The notes below the pieces were generated by a model. It was not told where the DNA came from. It made no database searches and worked only from the letters and a program-made list of their open reading frames with translations. From contig JAPFBE010000070.1 of assembly GCA_034336665.1 (NCBI GenBank), positions 62,001-126,000 of the forward strand: 64,000 nucleotides of DNA. The letters are read 5' to 3'. Origin of the DNA: Luscinia megarhynchos. Its lineage: Eukaryota > Chordata > Aves > Passeriformes > Turdidae. Shown in pieces: positions 22,204 to 36,830 of the stretch. The first letter of the stretch is position 1, and every line of letters begins with the position of its first letter. The position numbers and the translations under genes were made by a program.

Positions 22204-22855
22204 GTGAGGGGGGAGGGGCTGGGGGGAGGGGTTGGTTAATGGGGTGGGGGCTGCACCTGTGGACAGGTGAGGGAGGGTTGGGGGGAGGGGTTGGTTAATG
22301 GGGTGGGGGCTGCACCTGTGGACAGGTGAGGGGAGGGCTGGGGGGAGGGTTGGTTAATGGGGTGGGGGCTGCACCTGTGGACAGGTGAGGGGGGAGGCTG
22401 GTTAATGGGGCGGGGGCTGCACCTGTGGACAGGTGAGGGGGAGGGTTGGGGGGCTGCACCTGTGGACAGGTGAGGGGGGGGAGGGAGCTGGGGGAGGGGT
22501 TGGTTAATGGGGTGGGGGCTGCACCTGTGGACAGGTGAGGGGGAGAAGGGTTGGGGGCTGCACCTGTGGACAGGTGAGGGGGGAGGGAGCTGGGGGAGGG
22601 GTTGGTTAATGGGGTGGGGGGCTGCCTGTGGACAGGTGAGGGGGAGGGGTTGGGGGCTGCACCTGTGGACAGGTGAGGGGGAGAGGAGCTGGGGGAGGGG
22701 TTGGTTAATGGGGTGGGGGCTGCACCTGTGGACAGGTGAGGGGGAGGGGCTGGGGGAGGGGTCGGTTAATGGGGTGGGGGGCTGCACCTGTGGGGACAGG
22801 TGAGGGGGGAGGGGCTGGGGGGGGAGGGGGTTGGTTAATGGGTGGGGGCTGCCCC
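22204..22855 (+). repeat. About twelve copies of exon 18 3' edge (GLHLWTG + donor)
   Basis: ggggctgcacctgtggacag followed by gtgagg recurs about every 40-65 bases from 22247 to 22803. Spacers are gggggaggggttggttaatg units. This is the shortest exon-edge period in the window and one of the best-preserved sets of donor copies. Confidence 0.92.
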
Positions 22856-23280
22856 ATAGTTGGGGACCCCAGAGATTTGGGGACCCCCTATAAACTCCAT
22901 CCCCCAAAAAATTGGGACCCCCCATAGATTGAGACCCCCCATAAATTTGAGACCCCCATGGGAATTTGTGACCCCCATAGAATTGGGGACCCCCATAAAT
23001 TTGAGACCCCCCCATAAATTTGAGACCCCCCATAAATTTGTGACCCCCCATAAATTGGGACCCCCCATAAACTCCCATCCCCCCATAAATTGGGACCCCC
23101 ATAGATTTGAGACCCCCATAAATTTGAGACCCCCATAAATTTGTAGGACCCCCCATAAATTCGAGACCCCCATAAATTCCACCCCCACCCTTCCCCACCC
23201 CCACCCTTCCCCACCCCCTCCCTTTCACATTTCGAGCTTCCCCTCCCCCTGTGACCCCCCTAACCCCCCTGCCCCCCCAG
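22856..23280 (+). repeat. Intron 18 cccccataaatttgagac array and acceptor tract
   Basis: From about 22860 to 23190 units of about 18-20 bp (gacccccataaatttgag and variants) follow one another. From 23190 to 23280 the sequence is a C-rich pyrimidine tract leading to the exon 19 acceptor. No exon 19 start copies were seen. Confidence 0.87.
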
Positions 23281-23472
23281 GGGGGGTCCCCAAGGCCGTG
23301 GGGTCCCCCCAGCGCCGCGCCCTGGCCGGGGGGGACGTGGTCAGCTGCTGCCTGGATTTGGGGGTCCCCAGCGCCTCCTTCCGCCTCAACGGGGCCCCCG
23401 TGCAGGGGGTCCTGGAGGGCTTCAACCTCGACACGCTCTTCACCCCCGTGGCCAGTTTCTCGGCTGGGGTCA
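23281..23472 (+). CDS. RYR1: RYR1 exon 19 (SPRY1 domain)
   Basis: The acceptor ccccccag ends at 23280 and the donor gtaaag starts at 23473. The exon is open throughout: a glycine split with exon 18, [19 protein letters not shown], then [20 protein letters not shown] and [20 protein letters not shown] ending SAGV plus AG. Human RYR1 has [46 protein letters not shown]. This holds the SPRY core strands. The arginine at the 3' boundary is completed by the first base of exon 20. Confidence 0.96.
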
Positions 23473-25130
23473 GGTAAAGGGGGGGGCACCCCGAAATTTG
23501 GGGGGTGGGAGTCCAAAAATGGAGCTGGGACCCCAAAAATGGGAGCTGGGACCCCAAAAATGGGAGCTGGGAGGGGTTGGGACCTCTTAAGTGGGAGCTG
23601 GGAACATTAAAATGGTCTGGGGGTCACCCCGTGGCCAGTTTCTCGGCTGGGGGTCAGGTAAAGGGGGGCACCCGGAAATTTGGGGGGTGGGACCCCCAAA
23701 AATCGGAACTGGGAGAGGGGCTGGGACCTCTAAAATGGGAACTGGGACCCCAAAAATGGGAACTGGGACCCCAAAAGTGGGAACTGGGAACCTTAAAATG
23801 GGTCTGGGGGTCACCCCCGTGGCCAGTTTCTCGGCTGGGGTCAGGTAAAGGGGGGGGCACCCCGAAATTTGGGGGGTGGGAGTCCAAAAATGGGAACTAG
23901 GACCCCAAAAAATGGGAACTGGGACCCCTAAAATGGGAACTGGGAACGTTAAAATGGGTCTGGGGGTCACCCCCGTGGCCAGTTTTGCTGGGGAGAGGGG
24001 ATGGTAAGGGGGGCACCCCGAAATTTGGGGGGTGGGAGCCCGGAAATGGGAACTGGGACCCCAAAAGTGGGAACTGGGACCCCAAAAATGGGAACTGGGA
24101 TGGCAAAAATGGGAGCTGGGAACCGTTAAATGGGTCTGGGGGGTCACCCCGTGGTCCCGAGTTCTCGGCTGGGGGTCAGGTAAGAGGGGCACCCCGAAAT
24201 TTGGGGGGTGGGAGCCCAAAAATGGGAACTGGGACCCCAAAAATGGGAACTGGGACCCCAAAAATGGGAGCTGGGACCATTAAAATGGGAACTGGGAACC
24301 CAAAAATGGGGAGCTGGGACCATTAAAATGGGAACTGGGAACCTTAAAATGGGTCTGGGGGGTCACCCCCGTGATCTAGGGGTCACCCCTGTGGCCAGTT
24401 TGTGGGGAGGGGGCTGGTAAGGGGGGCACCCCGAAATTTGGGGGGTGGGACCCCAAAATGGGAACTGGGATCCCAAAAATGGAACTGGGGACCCCAAAAA
24501 TGGGAACTGGGACCCCAAAAGTGGGAACTCGGAACCTTAAAATGGGTCTGGGGGTCACCCCCGTGGCCAGTTTGTGGGGAGGGGTCTGGTGAGAGGGGAC
24601 ACCCCATTTGGGGGAGTGGGACCAGAAATGGGAGCTGGGACCCCAAAAATGGGAGCTGGGAGGGGCTGGGACCCCCAAAAAATGGGAACTGGGACCATTA
24701 AAATGGGTCTGGGGGTCACCCCCGTGGCCAGTTTGTGGGGAGGGGTCTGGTAAGGGGGGGGCACCCCGAAATTTGGGGGGTGGGAGCCCAAAATGGGAGC
24801 TGGGACCCCAAAAATGGGAACTGGGACCCCAAAAATGGGAGCTGGGGAGGGGCTGGGACCTCAAAAATGGGAACTGGGACCCCAAAATGGGTCTGGGGGT
24901 CACCCCCGTGGCCAGCTTCTCGGCTGGGGTCAGGTAAAGGGGGACACCCGAAATTTGGGGGGTGGGAGCCCAGAAATGGGAACTGGGACCCCAAAATGTG
25001 GGGAGCTGAGACCCCAAAAATGGGAACTGGGACCCCAAAATGGGAACTGGGGATGGCGAAAATGGGAGCTGGGAACCTTAAAATGGGTCTGGGGGTCACC
25101 CCGTGGCCAGCTTCTCGGCTGGGGTCAGGT
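23473..25130 (+). repeat. Nine copies of exon 19 3' edge within a ccaaaaatgggaactgggac array
   Basis: Copies of cccgtggccagtttctcggc, ctggggtcag and gtaa occur with ends near 23656, 23845, 24003, 24179, 24416, 24590, 24751, 24937 and 25128. The period is about 160-235 bp. Some copies (24003, 24416, 24590, 24751) have the TTCTCGGCTGGGG part replaced by tttgtggggaggggtctgg, so two subfamilies are interleaved. The spacer unit is 20 bp, ccccaaaaatgggaactggg. Confidence 0.9.
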
Positions 25131-26054
25131 AGCGGGGGGACACCCCGAAATTTGGGGGTGGGAGCCTAAAAAATGGGGAACTGGGATGGCGAAAGTGGGA
25201 ACTGGGAACCTTAAAATGGGTCTGGGGTCTCTCTATGGGTCTGGGGGGTCCCTGGGGGTCTCTCTGTGGGTCTGGGGTCTCTCTATGGGTCTGGGGGGTC
25301 CCTGTGTTGGTTCTATGGGTCTGGGGGTCCCTGGGGGGAGTCTCTCTATGGGTCTGGGGTCTCTCTATGGGTCCGGGGACTCATTCTATGGGTCTGGGGG
25401 GCCCCTGAAGGATTTCTATGGGTCTGGGGTCTCTCTATGGGTCTGGGGTCTCTCTATGGGTCTGGGGGGTTTCTATGGGGTATTTTTTGGGTCTGGGGGT
25501 GACTCTCTGTGCCCCCCTCCCCCAGGATCCGCTTCCTGCTGGGGGGTCTCTGTGGGTCTGGGGTCTCTCTATGGGGTCCGGGGACTCATTCTATGGGTCT
25601 GGGGGTCCCTGATTTCTATGGGTCTGGGGGTCTCTCTATGGGTCTGGGGTCTCTCTATGGGTCTGGGGTGACTCTCGGTGCCCCCAGGATCCCTTCCTGC
25701 TGGGGGGTTTCTATGGGGTCCGGGACTCATTCTATGGGTCTGGGGGTCTCTCTATGGGTCTGGGGTCTCTCTATGGGTCTGGGGTCTCTCTATGGGTCTG
25801 GGGTCTCTCTATGGGTCTGGGGGTCCCTGGGGGGTCTCTCTATGGGTCTGGGGTCTCTCTATGGGGGTATTTTTTGGGTCTGGGGGTGACTCTGGGTGCC
25901 CCCCAGGATCCGCTTTCCTGCTGGGGGTCTCTGTGGGTCCCGGGCTCATTCTTTGGGTCTGGGGGGGTTTCTATGGGTCTGGGGGTCCCTGGGGGGGGTT
26001 TCCATGGGTCTGGGGTCTCTCTATGGGTCTGGGGGTGACTCTGGGTGCCCCCAG
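25131..26054 (+). repeat. Three copies of exon 20 5' edge within a tctctatgggtctggggtc array
   Basis: The acceptor ccccag plus gatccgcttcctgctggggg (IRFLLGG) begins at 25526, 25688 and 25908. The copies then continue as tctctgtgggtctggggtc units of about 20 bp. Intron 19 thus changes from exon 19 end copies to exon 20 start copies at about 25130-25250. Confidence 0.9.
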
Positions 26055-26262
26055 GATCCTTTCCTGCTGGGGGTCGCCACGGCGAGTTCCGCTATCGTGC
26101 AGCCCGGTGCAGCCGCCAGGCTGCTGCTGCCCGTGGCTGCTGGGCCTGGGAGCCCCTCACCTGCTACCGAAGTGCCGCGACCCCCGGGAGCCGCAGCCTG
26201 AGGGTCCCGCCCATGCCCCTGCCCCACACCGGCTCACCCCCTGCCCCGTGGACACCGCCCAG
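26055..26262 (+). CDS. RYR1: RYR1 exon 20 (SPRY1 to RyR repeat linker)
   Basis: The acceptor ccccag ends at 26054 and the donor gtgggg starts at 26263. It begins RI.[13 protein letters not shown] (human [20 protein letters not shown]) and ends TPCPVDTAQ (human VPCPVDTVQ). Two bases are missing at the IRFLL start and one G just after; the centre (about 26095-26200) reads only partly like human [27 protein letters not shown]. It ends in phase 0. Confidence 0.88.
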
Positions 26263-30420
<4,158 letters not shown>

Positions 30421-33110
30421 CTCCATCTTTTAGATCTCTTTGTCTCTTTACTGTGCCTGCCTTTTTGGCTCTTTGGTCTCTGAGCCTGTTCTTGTCTCTG
30501 GTGTGGCTCTTTTGCCTCTCAGACTTTTTGCCTTTGGCTCTTTTTGTCTGTTCTGTCTTGTCCTATTCTGTCTGTGCATCCCCAGGTTGGTCTTTTTGGC
30601 CTTTTGCGTTTTGTTCTGTGTCTTTTGTGTCTTTGATAAGTGTTTTTCTATTCTCCTCAACCTTTTCATTCCTCTCCTTTATTCTTTGTATTCTTTTGTC
30701 TTTGGCCTCCTTTATTCTGTCTTTTGGTCTCAGGCTATACCTTTTTGTCTCATTTTATTCTGTCTCTGGTCCTTTGATAGTATTTCTTTTAAGCTCTCTC
30801 AACCTTTTTCATCCTCCTTTACCTCTGTGTCCTTTTATTCCTTTGGGTCTTATTCTATTCTGTCTTTGTCTCTGTTCTCATTCCTTTGGTCGCTCAGGTT
30901 GGCTCTTTTCATACCTTTGGCTCTTTTGCCTCTGCCTTTGGTTCTTTGATGGTGGCTCTTGACCTCTCAAACCTTTTCCTCATTCTCCTCCTATCTTTCA
31001 GTGGCTCTTTTGTTCCTCTGTATGTCTTTTCCTCTTTGTCTTTATCTTATTCTTTCGCTCCCTCAGGTTGTCTTTTTATGTGCCTTTCTACTCATTCTAC
31101 CTTTTGGCCCTTTTGATAGTGCCTTTTTCTTTCAGTCAAACTCTTTTCCTACTCTCCATTTCTTTGTGGTCCTACCTTTTGCCTCAGTCTTTTGTCTTCA
31201 TGTCTATGCCTATGTCCTTTTTCGCTCCCTCAGGTCGGCCTTTTTCTCACCTTTTCTTTGTTCTCTTTTTGCCTCTGTCTATTCCTTTGGCCTTTTGATA
31301 GCTGCTCTTTTAACTCAAACTCTTTTCTCAGCTCCTCTCCTCTCCTTTTGTGGTTTCTTTTTGTTCCTTTGTGGCCTTTTTTCTTTCCTTTGTCTTTATC
31401 TTTTATCTTTTGGCTCCCTGTGCTGTTTTTTGACCCTTTTGGCCTTTTGTTTGTCTCTCTCGTCTTTGATAAGTGTCTCTGACCTCTCAACCTTTTTCAC
31501 TTCTCCTCTCCTTTATCTTTGTGGCTCTTTTGTATCTCTTTGTATCTCTTTTCTTCCCTCGTCTTTGATCTCTGCATTCTTTCGCTCCCAGGCTGGTTCT
31601 TTTTCTGGTCTTTTGTTCTTTATTCTTTGTCTTTGGTCTTTTGATAAGTGCTCTTTTCATTCTCAAACCTTTTCCACCTCCTCCTATCTTTGCATTCTTT
31701 TGCCTTTTCTATTCTGTCTTTATTCTAGTTCCTTGTCTTTGTCTTTATTCCTTTGCGTTTCAGTTCCCCAGGCTGGCTCTTTTTTATCTTCTATGGCCTT
31801 TGTCCTTGTCTTTTGGCTATTCCTTTGCGGTGCTCTTTTGCCTCCTCAACCTTTCTCATCCCTCCTTTTGTTCTTTTGTCTTTGTTCTTTTGTCTTTGTC
31901 TCCTTTGGTCTTTGGCCTCTATTCCTTATTCTGTCTCTATTCTTTATTTCCTTTATCCTTTGGGCTCCCTCATGAAATATGTTCTTTTCATTTCTCTAGT
32001 TTCTATTCTTTATTCTTTGGTTCTTTGATAAGGCTCTCTTTTATTCGCTCAACCTTCTCACTCCTCCTATCTTTTCAGTGCCTTTCTCTTACCCTTTGTG
32101 GCTCTTTTCTGTTCTATCTCTATTCTGTTCTCTCATTCCCCAGGCTTGTTCTTTTTATTCTCCTTTTGCCTTTGGTTTCGTCTTTGGTCTTTGATAAGTG
32201 CTCTTTCTTAGTCTCAACCTTTTCTCATTCCTCCATTCCTTTGTATGGTCCTTTTGCCTTTTGTAGTCTTTATGCCCTTGTTCTCGCTCTCTTTGGCAGG
32301 CTTTGTCTTTTCATCTTTGGTCTTTATTCTCTGTTCTCTTTGGTTCCTTTGATGCGTGTGTCTTTTTAGCTTCCTCTCTGGGCTCCTACTCCTCTCCTTG
32401 ATTCTTTTGTCTTTTTGTCTTTGCCTGTGTCTTTGTCTCTATTCATGTCTGCCCTTTGTGTCTCAGGCTGGTTTTTTATCTTTTGGCCTTTGTTTGTCTT
32501 TGGTTTTGATGAGTGCGTCCTTTTTAGTTTCAACTCTTTTCATCACCTCCTTTATCTTTTGCGGATCTTTTCGTCCTTTTTGTGGCCTTTTTCCTCTGCC
32601 TCTATCTTATATCTTTTGCCTCCCAGGTTTTGGTTCTTTTGGTTTTCATCTTTCTGGTCTTTCGGCCTATTTGCCTTTGGTCTTTTGATATGCCTTTCTC
32701 TTAGCCTCCTCAACCTTTTCTCATTCCTCCTTTATCTTTCAGGTATTCCTTTTGTCTTTTGCCTTTTTTCGTCTTTGCCCTTTACTTTATGTCTTTGTCA
32801 TTCCTTACAGGCTGAGTTCTCTTTTTCGTCTATGTCTTTGCCTCTTTGTCTTTGCCTTTTGATAGCGTTTCTTTTATTCTCTCAAACCTTTTCACTCCTC
32901 TCCTTTTATCTTTTGTATCTTTTTTGGTGTCCGGTTTTCTGCATTCCTTTGTGTTGGTATCTTTTTGGTTTTGCTTTTGTTTTTGGTTTCCTTTTTGATA
33001 GGTGTTTTTTTAGTTTTCAAACTCGGCTCTCCTCTTTATTTTTTGTGTTTTTGTTTTGGGGGTTTTTGGTTTTTAATTTTTTCCTCTTCCCTCCTATAAC
33101 TTTTTAAATT
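30421..33110 (+). repeat. 2.7 kb pyrimidine-rich array upstream of exon 22
   Basis: Almost purely T/C with G every 5-7 bases (ctcttttgtctttgg). A longer period of roughly 150-350 bp is marked by tttgataagtgctctttt and ctcaaccttttcattcctcc. The change from A/C-rich to T/C-rich is abrupt at about 30420. Long frames rich in F, L and S (for example 30348-30962 and 30959-31975) result from this composition and are not genes. No exon copies were seen. Confidence 0.88.
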
Positions 33111-33150
33111 CTCTCGCTCTCCCCCAACTCGAATTTTTGGGGGTGCCCAG

Positions 33151-33254
33151 GTGAGGGACGACGTGCAGCGGCTGCACCCCTGCCTGCTGAGCTTCCAGAA
33201 CCTTCCCGAGCCCGAGCGCGGCTACAACCTGCAGATGTCGGGGGAGACCCTCAA
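33151..33254 (+). CDS. RYR1: RYR1 exon 22 (RyR repeat)
   Basis: The acceptor tgcccag ends at 33150. The translation is [20 protein letters not shown], then [14 protein letters not shown] plus AA, matching human [35 protein letters not shown]. Exon 23 supplies the G that completes the lysine. The expected donor GT after AA reads gggagc (33255-33260), a GG in place of GT. This is either one wrong base or a non-canonical site. The frame is open. Confidence 0.95.
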
Positions 33255-35282
33255 GGGAGCCAAATTTGGGGGGTCCCCCTTTTTTGGGGTGACCCCAAAA
33301 CCCCCTGGAAAAGGAAAATGGGAAATTTTGGGGGGGGCAGCTCAAAATTTGGGCAGATTTGGGGTGATTTTTGGGGTCCCCCCTCATTTTTTGGGGGGTT
33401 TGAGGAGTCCAAAATTTGGGGTGCTGATTTTTGGGGTGACCCCAAAACCACCCGGGAGAGGGGAATGGGAGATTTTGGGGGGGCAGCCCAAAATTTGGGC
33501 AGATTTGGGGTCACCTGTGAGGCTGGGGATGAATTTTGGGGTCCCCCCTCATTTTTTGGGGGGTTTGAGGAGTCCAAAATTTGGGGCTGCTGATTTTTGG
33601 GGTGACCCCAAAATCCCCTGGAAAAGGAAAATGGGAAATTTTGGGGTGTCAGCCCAAAATTTGGGCAGATTTGGGGTCCCCTTTGAACCTGGAGGTGATT
33701 TTTGGGGTCCCTCCCCCTCAGATTTGGGGAAATTTGGGGGTTCCCCCTTTTTGGGGTGACCCCAAAATCCCCCGGGAGAGGGGAATGGGAAATTTTGGGG
33801 CGTCAGCCCAAAATTGGGAGGATTTGGGATGATTTTTGGGGTCCCCTCTCATTTTTTGGGGGGTTTGAGGGGTCCAAAATTTGGGGGTGCTGATTTTTGG
33901 GGTGCAGAATTTTGGGGTGCTGATTTTTTAGGGTGCTGATTTTTGGGGTTTTGAGGGTTCCCAAATTTGGGGGTGCAAAATTTTGTGGTGCTGATTTTTG
34001 GGGTGCAGAACTTTGGGGTGCTGATTTTTGGGGTGCTGATTTTCGGGGTGCAGAATTTCGTTTTGATTTCTGGGGTGCAGAATTTTGGGGTGCTGATTTT
34101 TGGGATGAATTTCGGGGTGCAGAATTTTGGGGTGCTGATTTTAGGGGTCATTTTCGGGGTGCAGAATTTTTGGGGTGCTGATTTCCGGGGTGCAGAATTT
34201 TGGGGTGCAGAATTTTTGGGGGTGCTGATTTTCGGGGGTGCTGATTTCTGGGGTGATTTTTGGGATTTAAGGGTTCCAAATTTTTGGGGGTGCAGAATTT
34301 TGGGGTGATTTTTTGGGGTGCTGATTTTGGGGTGCAGTTTTTGGGGTGATTTTCATGGTGCAGAATTTTTGGGGTGCTGATTTTCGGGGTGCAGATTTTT
34401 GGGGTGCAGATTTTTGGGGGTGATTTTTCAGGGTGCAGATTTTTGGGGTGCAGAATTTTTGGGGTGCTGATTTTTTTGGGGTGCTGATTTTTGGGCTGAT
34501 TTTTCGGGTGCAGAATTTCGGGGTGCAGATTTTTGGGGTGATTTTTCAGGGTGCAGAATTTTTGGGGTGCTGATTTTGGGGTGCTGATTTTTGGGGTGAG
34601 TTTCGGGGTGCAGAATTTTGGGGTGCTGATTTTTGGGGGTGCTGATTTTTGGGATTTAAGAGTTCCAAATTTTTGGGGTGCAGTTTTTTGGGGGTGAATT
34701 TTGGGGTGCAGAATTTTTGGGATTTAAGGGTTCCAAATTTTGGGGTGCAGATTTTGGGGTGATTTTCGGGGTGCTGATTTTCATGGTGCAGAATTTTTGG
34801 GGTGCTGATTTTTGGGGTGATTTCTGGGGTGCTGATTTTTGGGGTGCAGTTTTTTGGGGGTGAATTTCGGGGTGCAGAATTTTGGGGTGCTGATTTTTGG
34901 GGGTCATTTTCGGGGTGCAGAATTTTGGGATGCTGATTTTTGGGGTGAATTTTTGGGGGTGCAGAAATTTGGGGTGCAGAATTTTGGGGGTGATTTTTGG
35001 GGTGCAGAAATTTGGGATGCTGATTTTTGGGGTGCTGATTTTTGGGGTGCTGATTTTTGGGGTGCAGTTTTTTGGGGGTGAATTTCGGGTGCTGATTTTC
35101 ATGGTGCAGAATTTTGGGGTGCAGAATTTTGGGGTGCTGATTTTTGGGGTGCTGATTTTTGGGATTTAAGGGTTCCAAATTTTGGGGTGCTGATTTTTGG
35201 GGTGCTGATTTTGGGATGCTGATTTTTGGGGTGAATTTTGGGGTGCAGAATTTTGGGATGCTGATTTTTGGGGTGCCCCCAG
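33255..35282 (+). repeat. Intron 22 G/T-rich arrays, no exon-edge copies
   Basis: From 33255 to about 33890 there are roughly four units of 155-165 bp sharing ggggtgaccccaaaatcccc, ggcagcccaaaatttgggca and cctcattttttggggggttt. From 33890 to 35270 the unit is a 15-16 base pair of motifs, ggggtgctgattttt and ggggtgcagaatttt. Unlike nearly all other introns, neither flanking exon edge is duplicated. Confidence 0.88.
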
Positions 35283-35366
35283 GACGCTCCTGGCCCTCGG
35301 CTGCCACGTGGGAATGGCCGACGAAAAAGCCGAAGAGAACCTGAAAAAAATCAAACTGCCCAAATC
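35283..35366 (+). CDS. RYR1: RYR1 exon 23 (RyR repeat end)
   Basis: The acceptor gcccccag ends at 35282 and the donor gtgagt starts at 35367. G completes the lysine from exon 22, then [20 protein letters not shown] and KKIKLPK plus TC. Human RYR1 has [28 protein letters not shown]. There is no indel. The split codon TC|G gives serine with exon 24. Confidence 0.97.
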
Positions 35367-36830
35367 GTGAGTTGGGGGGTCCCAAAAAATCCCAAAATCC
35401 CAAAATCCCGGTTTGGCGATCCCCAAAATCCCAAAATCCCAAAATCCCAAAATCCCCGTTTGGGGATCCCCAAAAATCCCAAATTTCCAAAATCCCAGTT
35501 TGGGGATCCCCAAAAATCCCAAATTCCCAAAATCCCAGTTCGGGGGGGACTGGGGGGGTCCCCAAAATCCCCAAATCCCGGTTTGGGGATCCCCAAAATG
35601 CCAAAAATCCCAGTTTGGGAATCTCTAAAATCCCAAAATCCCAGTTTGGGGGTCCCCAAAATCCCAAAATCCCAGTTTAGGGCGGTCCCCAAAATCGCAA
35701 AATTCCAGTTTAGGGATCCCCAAAATTCTGGTTTGGGGGCCCCCAAAACCCCAGTTTGGAGGGGACTGGGGGGTCCCCAAAATCCCAGTTTGGGGATCCC
35801 CAAAATGCCAAAAATCCCAGTTTGGGAATCTCTAAAATCCCGAAATCCCAGTTTGGGGGTCCCCAAAATCCCAGTTTGGGTGGGACTGGGGGGTGCCCAA
35901 AATCCCAAAATCCCAGTTTGGGGGGGGGTCCCCAAAATCCCCAAATCCCAAAATCCCCAAATCCCAGTTTGGGGATCCCCAAAATCCCAAAATTCCGGTT
36001 TGGGGGTCCCCAAAATCTCAGTTTAGGGGTCCCCAAAATCCCTAAATCCCAGTTTGGGGATCCCCAAAATGCCAAAAATCCCAGTTTGCGGGGGTGGGGG
36101 GTACCCGAATATCCCAAAATTCCAGTTTAGGGGTCCCCAAATACCAAAATTCTGGTTTGGGGGTCCCCAAAATGTCAAAAATCCCAGTTTGGGGATCCCC
36201 AAAAATCCCAAAATCCCAAATCCCGGTTTGGGGATCCCCAAAAATCCCAAAATTCCGGTTTGGGGATCCCCAAAAATCCCCAAATCCCAAAATCCCGGTT
36301 TGGGGATCCCCAAAAATCCCAAAATTCCGGTTTGGGGATGCCCAAAATCCCCAAAAATCCCAAAATCCCGGTTTGGGGATCCCCAAAAATCCCAAAATCC
36401 CGGTTTGGGGATCCCCAAAAATCCCAAATTTCCAAAATTCCATTTCGGGGATCCACAAAAATCCCAAATTTCCAAAATCCCAGTTCGGGGATCCCCAAAA
36501 TCCCAAAATTCAAATTTGGGGGTCCCCAAAATGCCAAAAATCCCAGTTTGGGAATCTCTAAAATCCCAAAATCCCAGTTTGGGGGTCCCCAAAATCCCAG
36601 TTTGGGTGGGACTGGGGGGTGCCCAAAATCCCAAAATCCCAGTTTGGGGGGGGGTCCCCAAAATCCCCAAATCCCAAAATCCCGGTTTGGGGATCCCCAA
36701 AAATCCCAAATTCCCAAAATCCCGGTTTGGGGGTCCCCAAAATCCCAGTTTGGGGGGTCCCCAAAATCCCCAAAACCCCAAAATTCCAGTTTGGGGATCC
36801 CCAAAATCCCAAAATTCCAGTTTAGGATGG
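35367..36830 (+). repeat. Intron 23 first array (aaaatcccagtttggggatc)
   Basis: Units of 27-35 bp based on aaaatcccagtttggggatc and cccaaaatcccaaatccc, including a ggtgggactggggggtgccc subunit at about 35538, 35762, 35880 and 36605. The unit is partly self-complementary (ccccaaa and tttgggg), so hairpins are possible. Both strands give long repetitive frames. Confidence 0.88.

Noticed and set aside
22504..22803. 98-codon + strand frame containing GLHLWTGEGE repeats
   Set aside because: GLHLWTG is the exon 18 end copied with its donor gtgagg, so the frame only reads across splice sites and spacers.
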